A DNA stretch of 64,000 bases from an uncultured Pelagibacteraceae bacterium (GTDB taxonomy: Bacteria; Pseudomonadota; Alphaproteobacteria; Pelagibacterales; Pelagibacteraceae), in the NCBI GenBank assembly GCA_902557385.1, contig CACDZF010000001.1, positions 124,001 through 188,000 on the forward strand, read 5' to 3'. Position numbers and translations under genes: made by a program. Position 1 is the first letter of the stretch; every line of letters begins with the position of its first letter. Below are positions 14,853-21,094 of the stretch, piece after piece. The notes beneath the pieces were generated by a model, which was not told the DNA's origin, made no database searches, and worked only from the letters and a program-made list of their open reading frames with translations.

Positions 14853-15671
14853 ATGAAAAAACTTTTAGGGATCGTGGTTTTAGGTTTGTTGTTAAGCACC
14901 AATGTGCATTCAGGCAGCACTACTGGATCTGGAGATTTAAAATTATCAAGAGGAGTTCTAAGTGGCTTTATTAAATATTTAGATTTTAATGCAATTCACA
15001 ACAAAACTTTAGGCGCCCATCAACGAGGAACACCTGGCATGTTTTCAGTTAGTCAAACAGGTTCTGTATATGGATATTCATATTGCCCAATAGGTGAACA
15101 GTGTAGACCAAGCCCCAGTGTTTCCTTGAATTCATGCAGAGAAAGAACCGATGAAAATTGTTATATATTTGCAAGAGGAAGAAAAATAGTTTGGAATAAA
15201 GTTAATTATAAAATTTCAAGAAAAGCTACCAGTTCTGAGATCGAAAGAATATTAGAGGAACTAGGATTTTATGGGAACACAACAACTACTAAAAAAATAG
15301 AAAAAAAAGAACCTAAAAAAGTAGAGAAGAAAAAAGAAAAACCTAAAAAGGTTGTAAAGAAGTATGAACTTAAAGGTGAAAGATCTATAGCATTAAGTTG
15401 GGAAGGTTATGAGGATTTAATTGCGGGCACAGTAGAATTTGATGAAACAGATTATAGAGGAACTTTAAATTTACCATTACCTAATAACGATGGAACTTGT
15501 GATGGCACTTACTCATTACAAGAAGGTGGAAAAGGCACTTGGCAGATTGCATGCACAAACAATATGGGAGCAGCAGGAACTCTTAAATGGATTAAAGATG
15601 GCGGTGTTACTGGAACTGGTAGAGACCATAATGATAAAAAAGTTAAATTTACAGTTTCAAAAAAAAGCTAA
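14853..15671 (+). CDS. Exported two-domain islet protein (Cys-KIVW module plus beta domain)
   Basis: A 272-residue protein with signal peptide MKKLLGIVVLGLLLSTNVHS. Residues ~22-115 are the module GSGDLKLSRG...CYIFARGRKIVW seen also at 10802 and 12443. A Lys/Glu/Pro-rich linker (~148-170) follows, then a ~95-residue Gly/Thr-rich beta domain with a cysteine pair (DGTCDGTYSL, IACTNNMGAAG, GTGRDHNDKKVKF). The beta domain resembles C-terminal parts of other secreted alphaproteobacterial proteins of unknown function. No SHOCT tail. Sole gene of islet III. Confidence 0.75.
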   Translation: MKKLLGIVVLGLLLSTNVHSGSTTGSGDLKLSRGVLSGFIKYLDFNAIHNKTLGAHQRGTPGMFSVSQTGSVYGYSYCPIGEQCRPSPSVSLNSCRERTDENCYIFARGRKIVWNKVNYKISRKATSSEIERILEELGFYGNTTTTKKIEKKEPKKVEKKKEKPKKVVKKYELKGERSIALSWEGYEDLIAGTVEFDETDYRGTLNLPLPNNDGTCDGTYSLQEGGKGTWQIACTNNMGAAGTLKWIKDGGVTGTGRDHNDKKVKFTVSKKS

Positions 15672-15688
15672 AAAGAAATTCTAATTGT

Positions 15689-15740
15689 TTCCCGAGTTCT
15701 CAAAATTCCGTTTCTGAGTGTGTCACACGTGTGTCAAGAA
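15689..15740 (+). repeat. 52-bp right-end repeat of islet III with phased GTGTGTCA pair
   Basis: 51/52 identical to 13737-13788. It contains GTGTGTCA at 15718 and 15729 (11 bp apart). It begins 17 bases after the cargo stop codon, against 4 bases in islet I. Confidence 0.85.
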
Positions 15741-15781
15741 AGGATTGAAGTTGCGATAAGGTACATAGAAAGCGGATAACT

Positions 15782-15837
15782 AACCACTGACCTCGGGCTT
15801 ATGAGTCCCGCGCTCTAACCAACTGAGCTACCCCGCC
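15782..15837 (-). pseudogene. tRNA copy D, 5' part only (3' end lost)
   Basis: The 56 bases from the acceptor 5' strand through D arm, anticodon arm and the start of the T stem are identical to the intact tRNA. Beyond AACCACTG the sequence diverges, so the T loop, acceptor 3' strand and CCA are missing. It cannot be charged or form an acceptor stem. The 5' end lies 6 bases from the FkbM gene, so this is probably the original chromosomal tRNA locus whose function passed to the copy at 14635. Confidence 0.85.
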
Positions 15838-15842
15838 ATACT

Positions 15843-16526
15843 TTATGAATGTTTTATAAACTTTTTTATAGAAGGTGTAAAATATTTTGTTTTAAATTTT
15901 AAGAATATATTTGTTTTTTTTTGAAACATAAGATCATAGCCATTTATATCAAACCCAGATCCTTTAAATGAATAACCAGAGTCTGCTAGTTTATTAATTA
16001 GTTTTTTTCTTTTTAATTTATCTAGATGTAAAAATTCAATGGAAATATTTTGAATATTTAATTTTCCTAAATCTAAACTCATAATTAAATCATAATCCAT
16101 TCCTTCAGCATCTATGGCAAAATACTCTATAATTTCATCTTTTGCTTCTTCTAATAAAAAATTAGATATTTTTTTTGATTTAATTGAAATCTTTTTTATC
16201 TCACTGTTTGGATAATGTTTTTGAACATGACTTTTAAAATGTGATGTTGCTTGATAGGAAGGTTGATCATCAGGAGTATAAAAAAGATCAATTTTATCTC
16301 CCTCAAAGTTATCGTGTACGATTGCTAAATTAAATATTTTAATATTTTTAAAATTTTTCCAACTTTTGTTCAATTTTTCAATATTCATAGGGTTGGCTTC
16401 TACAACCAAAATTTTATCCTTATCGTTAATATTTTTGTTTTTTACAAAATTAGTAAAGCCATCTTCGTAGTTTGTGCTTTTATCTTGATCTCCTACTCCA
16501 GCACCAATTTGTATATATAAAGACAT
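15843..16526 (-). CDS. FkbM-family methyltransferase
   Basis: A 227-residue SAM-dependent methyltransferase of the FkbM type. Visible: the SAM-binding start YIQIGAGVGDQ (4-14), KILVVEANPMN (acidic residue for ribose) and YFAIDAEGMDYDLI, the FkbM hallmark with D-x-E-G. Such enzymes O-methylate sugars of surface glycans or lipids. It is the last of three abutting minus-strand genes (glycosyltransferase GT17-like, unknown transferase, FkbM) and lies just outside the tRNA islet array. Confidence 0.85.
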   Translation of the reverse strand: MSLYIQIGAGVGDQDKSTNYEDGFTNFVKNKNINDKDKILVVEANPMNIEKLNKSWKNFKNIKIFNLAIVHDNFEGDKIDLFYTPDDQPSYQATSHFKSHVQKHYPNSEIKKISIKSKKISNFLLEEAKDEIIEYFAIDAEGMDYDLIMSLDLGKLNIQNISIEFLHLDKLKRKKLINKLADSGYSFKGSGFDINGYDLMFQKKTNIFLKFKTKYFTPSIKKFIKHS

Positions 16527-17534
16527 TTAATTTAATTCTTTTAAAATTTTTTTAGCCAAAACTTCTGTTGTTAATTTTTCTTTGGTATAATTCAAAAGAT
16601 TATTTTTAATCTCAAATACATCAGTATTTTTTTTTAAAAAATTACTTATATTTAATTTTGAACCAAATTTATATTTTAAATAATCAATAATAATTGTTTT
16701 TTTTTGAAATTTTTTAATAAAAATTTTAAATGGATTTTCTGAGTTAAAAATGTATTGAAATCTATTTTTAATTTCAATTAATCTTTGTTTTGGCATATCT
16801 TCCATAATTTTCTTTGGGCAACTTTCAATATCTAAAAATAGAGGAATACAACCATTCATTAATATTTCGTAATGTCTCATGCAATCCCATCCAGTTTTTT
16901 TATATGTTATTGCAAAAATACTTTTTTGGTACATTTTATAATATTCATCTTCAGTATCATATATATATGTTTTGCTCCTGCCTGGAATTAACGGTGCTAT
17001 TAAATCAGCTGGTTCATTATCAACAGATTTTAAAATTTTTGATTTTGGGACCGCAAAACTAATTGATTTAACACTCGCTATATTTTCTTGAAGCTCTCTT
17101 TTAAAATATACTCCGTGTTTAAGGTAATTTTTATCAATTAGTGTGTCGTCGTGTCCATCTATAAAGATTATTTTGCTTTTTGAGTTTATGGCTTGATCAA
17201 AAAATAAATTAGATCTTCTAATTGAACCATAAACAATAAGATCAAAGTAATTAGATTTTATTTTATTTTCTATGTCGCTTCTGTCAATCTTGTCAAAATC
17301 GTTTAAAATATTTGTATAAGTAAAGCCTTTGCCAAATATAATATTTTTATCTAGTTTTCTTTTAAGTGCTTCATCCTTATACAGTTGCCAACTTCCTGGG
17401 TAATCTATCACATCCGCTCCATATAGTTCTCTAAAACCATGCAATGTTAAATCGCACATATAATCCGCAAATTTGTAGAAATTTGGTTTTTTTTTTTCGT
17501 CGTCTTTATGAAATGTTATAAATAATATCTTCAT
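16527..17534 (-). CDS. Putative glycosyltransferase (exostosin-like), glycan island
   Basis: A 335-residue cytosolic protein without signal or membrane segments. The N-terminus MKILFITFHKDD and the later segment DCMRHYEILMNGCIPLFLDIE (split here as DCMRHYEILMNG and CIPLFLDIE) resemble the acceptor/donor region of GT-B or exostosin-like transferases, where the conserved Glu contacts the nucleotide sugar. It abuts the FkbM gene and is 3 bases from the GT17-like gene, so it belongs to the same glycan operon. Sugar specificity is unknown; the family assignment is moderate. Confidence 0.65.
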   Translation of the reverse strand: MKILFITFHKDDEKKKPNFYKFADYMCDLTLHGFRELYGADVIDYPGSWQLYKDEALKRKLDKNIIFGKGFTYTNILNDFDKIDRSDIENKIKSNYFDLIVYGSIRRSNLFFDQAINSKSKIIFIDGHDDTLIDKNYLKHGVYFKRELQENIASVKSISFAVPKSKILKSVDNEPADLIAPLIPGRSKTYIYDTEDEYYKMYQKSIFAITYKKTGWDCMRHYEILMNGCIPLFLDIESCPKKIMEDMPKQRLIEIKNRFQYIFNSENPFKIFIKKFQKKTIIIDYLKYKFGSKLNISNFLKKNTDVFEIKNNLLNYTKEKLTTEVLAKKILKELN

Positions 17535-17537
17535 TTA

Positions 17538-18425
17538 TTAAGCAATCCACTCTTTATACTTATCTGAATTTTTTAAAAGATAATCAGGAAGATTTGAGCT
17601 ATTTTTTTCTAGTTTAACTCTTTTAGAGAATTTGTTCTCAATTGAGCTTCTTTTATCTAAAAAATGATCATATGGCAAAACACCTTCATTTATAAATTGC
17701 TTATAATCTTCTACAGACAATCCGCTATTTTCAAATTCATTGTGTTCTCCATAATTAGACAAAAGATAATATATGTCTTTCTCATTTTTTACTTTACTGA
17801 AGTGCCAACCTCCGTGCTCAACAATTTTTACATTTGTATACTTATTTTTTGAAAACAAAGTATCAAATCTAAAAAAGTTATATTTTTTATTTTTAATATA
17901 TTTCAACCATTCAAAATCGATAAGATTCTTTTTTCTGCAAGCTTTTGAGCCAAACCATTCATAATTTGGGTATAAAAGATTAAACTTGTAGTAATAAAGT
18001 CTTTGTTTAAATAATAAAATTTTATTTTTAACTTTATCGTGAATTGTTTCTAAGTTAGGAATTTCATCAATATCACTTACAATTATTAAATCATTTTTAT
18101 CAGCATTAATAATTCCTTTGGAAAGCGCATTATATTGTAATCTTATTCTTTTAAGAGTATTAATTCTTTTGTTGCCTAGATTCTCCTCACCATTTGTCAA
18201 AATAGGTAATAAACTTTCTGGCTCCTTATCTAACAATATATAAATGATTTTATCTTTGAATTTTTTATAGTTGTTTATATCAAAATTTTTTTTTTTTTTA
18301 TTTCCTGCATGTGTATACAAAGACTCCACAACCACAAACTTATCAACATATTTGTCTAAAGTATTTAATCGTACCTCAAACATCATGCTTTCATCTAAAA
18401 AAATTGTACAATCAAAAATTTTCAT
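17538..18425 (-). CDS. Family 17-like glycosyltransferase
   Basis: A 295-residue protein. MKIFDCTIFLDESMMFEVRL at the start, KFVVVESLYTHAG and LIIVSDIDEIPN (metal-binding DxD) are the conserved blocks of the GT17 family, related to beta-1,4-N-acetylglucosaminyltransferases and common in bacterial surface-glycan clusters. It opens a three-gene minus-strand operon. The acceptor is unknown. Confidence 0.85.
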   Translation of the reverse strand: MKIFDCTIFLDESMMFEVRLNTLDKYVDKFVVVESLYTHAGNKKKKNFDINNYKKFKDKIIYILLDKEPESLLPILTNGEENLGNKRINTLKRIRLQYNALSKGIINADKNDLIIVSDIDEIPNLETIHDKVKNKILLFKQRLYYYKFNLLYPNYEWFGSKACRKKNLIDFEWLKYIKNKKYNFFRFDTLFSKNKYTNVKIVEHGGWHFSKVKNEKDIYYLLSNYGEHNEFENSGLSVEDYKQFINEGVLPYDHFLDKRSSIENKFSKRVKLEKNSSNLPDYLLKNSDKYKEWIA

Positions 18426-18453
18426 TTTTCAAAATCTGCCATATTAATTTGTC

Positions 18454-19299
18454 TTATTTAACAATTTTTATATTAGCAATATAAAAAGCTAGAACAAAAT
18501 ATTGCAGCAAAGCATACAAAGCAATAGGCGTAGCATAAGAAATTTCACTAAATACCTGAGCTGTTATTATAAAGCCCATTGCACCATTCTGTAATAAACA
18601 TTCAACTGTAACTGATCTTTGATTATCAATACCATCAACAAAAAACTTAGTAAATATCAACGATACCAGTAACACGAAAAACAAAATAATTGGGGCAACA
18701 ACACCAACATATTCAAAGTACCCACCAAGATTCATTCTTTCCTGGTAAACTGCTATGGAAATAATTAATAAAAAAAGTAACATAGAGATTTTGTCAAATG
18801 TAAGAACAATCCTTTCTTTAAAGTAATTAAAGTAACGATTGGTTATAATTCCAAGAATTGTTGGGATGGTAATTATAATAAAAATTTTAATACTTACAGA
18901 TTTAATATCAAAATTTTGAATTGGTTGATGCATAACAAGTTCAAAAAGCACTTTCATGCCAATTGGGATAGTAAAGATGCATAATAGGCTACAAATTGTT
19001 GTTAAAGTAATTGAGAGAGAAATATTCCCATCAACTAACCTTGTAGCATAATTGGACATTGTAGCTGATGGTAACAATAAAAGTAAAAGTATACCTATTT
19101 TTAATTCGTTTGGCATTGGATAAAAACTTACTATCAACAAGCCAATTATTGGAAGAAAAATTAATTGACAAATTAAACCACAAATTAAATTTTTAGGACT
19201 TTTTAATAGTTCATAAAAATTAACAAAATTTAATTTTAGTCCTAATGAATACATTATAAAAAATATTGCAAAAGGACCTACTAGTTTTACGAATTCCAT
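18454..19299 (-). CDS. Bile acid:sodium symporter (BASS) family transporter
   Basis: A 281-residue inner-membrane protein with about nine hydrophobic segments. Recognisable BASS features are LLLLLPSATMSNYATRLVDG, where cation ligands normally lie, and VECLLQNGAMGFIITAQVF near the C-terminus. Members move organic anions with sodium. A second, similar transporter is at 38750-39598. Substrate unknown; a small organic acid or osmolyte is plausible. Confidence 0.88.
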   Translation of the reverse strand: MEFVKLVGPFAIFFIMYSLGLKLNFVNFYELLKSPKNLICGLICQLIFLPIIGLLIVSFYPMPNELKIGILLLLLLPSATMSNYATRLVDGNISLSITLTTICSLLCIFTIPIGMKVLFELVMHQPIQNFDIKSVSIKIFIIITIPTILGIITNRYFNYFKERIVLTFDKISMLLFLLIISIAVYQERMNLGGYFEYVGVVAPIILFFVLLVSLIFTKFFVDGIDNQRSVTVECLLQNGAMGFIITAQVFSEISYATPIALYALLQYFVLAFYIANIKIVK

Positions 19300-19365
19300 T
19301 TTACCCTAATATTTGTTTGTAAATATATAATTCATAAATTATAATTAATCGATCTAAAAATTATA

Positions 19366-19821
19366 ATGAAAAAAAAGATAGTTCTAATTGCTACTTTTAT
19401 ATTACTAATAACACAAAATGTATCCTCTAATACTGTTCATGTAATTGACGGAGATACTATAAAAATTGGAAATAAAAAAATAAGGTTTTCTGGGATTGAT
19501 GCTCCAGAGCTTAATCAATACTGTTTTAAAAATGGAAAAAAAATACCTTGTGGAGTTTTAGCAAAAAAAGCTTTGGTAAAAAAGATCGGTAATAAAGTAC
19601 CTAAGTGCGTTATCGAAGGAAAAGATAGATATAAAAGAATTTTAGCAGAGTGCTTTATAAATGAAAAAAGTCTTTCTAAATTCTTAGTTAGAAATGGTTA
19701 CGCTTTTGCGTACAGAAAATATTCCAAAAAATTTATTCAAGATGAAGAAGTAGCTAGGAAAAATAAATTAGGCTTATGGTCGATGAAATTTGATTATCCT
19801 TGGGAATTTAGAAAATTATAA
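19366..19821 (+). CDS. Secreted thermonuclease-family (SNase) protein
   Basis: A 151-residue protein with signal peptide MKKKIVLIATFILLITQNVSS. Staphylococcal-nuclease fold: VIDGDTIKIGNKKIRFSGID with the catalytic Arg, DAPELNQ, and KDRYKRILAECF with the second Arg. It probably hydrolyses DNA or RNA in the periplasm or outside, releasing phosphate and nucleosides, useful in phosphate-poor sea water. Four cysteines could form disulfides. It overlaps the convergent small gene by 6 bases. Confidence 0.88.
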   Translation: MKKKIVLIATFILLITQNVSSNTVHVIDGDTIKIGNKKIRFSGIDAPELNQYCFKNGKKIPCGVLAKKALVKKIGNKVPKCVIEGKDRYKRILAECFINEKSLSKFLVRNGYAFAYRKYSKKFIQDEEVARKNKLGLWSMKFDYPWEFRKL

Positions 19822-20034
19822 AGAAGCTATAATTCCAGTAGCAACTATTACTGAGCTGATTACACCAAAAAAAACTAGATTTTCTTTTTTTTGTTTTCTT
19901 TCTTCTGACCTAACTCTTGATAAAAGTTTGTTGATATCAACTCTTTTTGTAATTTTTGATGGAGATTTAGAAGCCACATCAATGTTCGATTGGGTCTTAA
20001 CCTGATCAGCTTCTATAATTCGTTCTCCACTCAT
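19816..20034 (-). CDS. Small C-tail-anchored protein of unknown function
   Basis: Seventy-two residues: a polar, Lys/Arg/Ser-rich N-terminal part (DINKLLSRVRSEERKQKK) and a single C-terminal hydrophobic helix (NLVFFGVISSVIVATGIIASL, given as NLVFFGVISS then VIVATGIIASL). It would be anchored in the inner membrane with the N-terminus in the cytosol. It starts 112 bases from the divergent regulator gene at 20147. I do not recognise a family, and the ribosome-binding site is weak; the call rests on the plausible composition. Confidence 0.6.
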   Translation of the reverse strand: MSGERIIEADQVKTQSNIDVASKSPSKITKRVDINKLLSRVRSEERKQKKENLVFFGVISSVIVATGIIASL

Positions 20035-20094
20035 GGCTTATTAAACCATGAATTTTATAATTGAACAATAAAGAGAATCACCAATTTGGGTTGG

Positions 20095-20123
20095 ACCCAA
20101 AATGGATTGTGTCCACTTTGGGT
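20095..20123. promoter_or_regulatory. 12-bp inverted repeat upstream of the two-HTH regulator
   Basis: ACCCAAAATGGA / TCCACTTTGGGT, one mismatch, 5-bp spacer. A third half-site TTTGGGT lies at 20085-20091, giving a second, overlapping 7-bp palindrome with ACCCAAA (20095-20101). It lies between two divergent genes and 24 bases before the regulator's start, the place expected for an autoregulatory operator. Function is inferred. Confidence 0.55.
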
Positions 20124-20146
20124 TTGATGTATATATACTGAAAATT

Positions 20147-21094
20147 ATGAAAGTAGCAGTACCAAGTATATCCAAACAACTGACAGAGGATCAAATTTAT
20201 AAGTCTATAAATGACAACTATTCTCAAATAACAAAAGTTTGGTTTAACTTTCAAATGGACTGGATGCAAAGATCATATTTGTCTTTTAAAGATCACGATA
20301 AATATTTAATTGTTGTATATTTAGTTCATAAAACACTTAAATTTTATTCTAATAATTTTATTAAATTAGATTTTGATACTTACTATTCTAAAAATTTATT
20401 AGAAATTCCTAATTTTAATATTATTAATATTTCTAGAGATTTAAATATAACAAAGGAAACGGCTAGAAGAAAAATTTTAGAATTGGAAAAATTAGGCGCT
20501 ATCCAAAGAAGTAAAAAGAAAATAATTTTAAATAGAAATGTTTTTCAATTTCAAAGACCTAATAAATCAATGTTTGAAGCATCAAATCTTTTATCAAAGT
20601 TAACAGAAACACTATACAAAAATGGAGATATGGGTAAAAAAATAAGTTCAAGAAATATAGAAACATATATGAGAAAAAATTTTACTCATTGTTGGAAGTT
20701 ATTTTTTGATATGCAGATACCTTTGATTTTAAATTGGAAAAAGTTTTTTAACGATATTGAAACATGGCATATATGGGGAATCATTGCTACGCAAAAAAGT
20801 TTCGTAAATAATTCAGCAGCTTTTGATCGTGAAAAATTTATAAAAGATACTTTTAAAGAAACTACCGGTGGAATTAATGCTATGTCTATTTCTGATTTAA
20901 CTGGTATCCCAAGAGCAACAGTCGTTAGAAAAATTAATAATTTATTAAATCGAAAATTAATCTCTGTTGATACAAAAAAACTTTATAGCCCTAAAAAAAC
21001 AAATGTGAAAAATGTTAACGACACACACAAACTCAACACTCTCTTACTAGTAAATTTTTTTTGTAATATTATTAATTTAGTTCAAAGTAACTAA
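20147..21094 (+). CDS. Transcriptional regulator with two winged-HTH motifs
   Basis: About 315 residues from the ATG at 20147 (an in-frame ATG at 20102 would place the inverted repeat inside the gene). Two helix-turn-helix segments: one near residue 110-140 (ISRDLNITKETARRKILELEKLG) written here as ISRDLNITKETARRK and ILELEKLGAI, and one near the C-terminus (MSISDLTGIPRATVVRKINN). Both resemble MarR/IclR-type recognition helices. Nothing between them looks like a known ligand domain. It may control the divergent small gene or the adjacent dehydrogenase, whose 3' end it overlaps by 4 bases; targets are unknown. Confidence 0.78.
   Translation: MKVAVPSISKQLTEDQIYKSINDNYSQITKVWFNFQMDWMQRSYLSFKDHDKYLIVVYLVHKTLKFYSNNFIKLDFDTYYSKNLLEIPNFNIINISRDLNITKETARRKILELEKLGAIQRSKKKIILNRNVFQFQRPNKSMFEASNLLSKLTETLYKNGDMGKKISSRNIETYMRKNFTHCWKLFFDMQIPLILNWKKFFNDIETWHIWGIIATQKSFVNNSAAFDREKFIKDTFKETTGGINAMSISDLTGIPRATVVRKINNLLNRKLISVDTKKLYSPKKTNVKNVNDTHKLNTLLLVNFFCNIINLVQSN

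Larger units (their letters stand above)
14635..15838. mobile_element. tRNA-anchored islet III (single cargo gene)
   Basis: A ~1.2-kb segment between the complete tRNA and the truncated tRNA copy at 15782-15837. The left end has three phased repeats (14783, 14794, 14820) and the right end the 52-bp repeat shared with islet I, so it belongs to the same element family as islet I but carries one gene only. No recombinase. That it carried, or duplicated, a whole tRNA gene is suggested by the intact copy at one end and the damaged one at the other. Confidence 0.6.

Noticed and set aside
10736-15740. CRISPR array made of the short repeats
   Set aside because: The repeats are 8 bp, in isolated pairs or triples, with no regular spacer series and no cas genes.
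10620-15838. Prophage or plasmid remnant
   Set aside because: No structural, packaging, replication, integrase or transposase gene is present; only small exported proteins.
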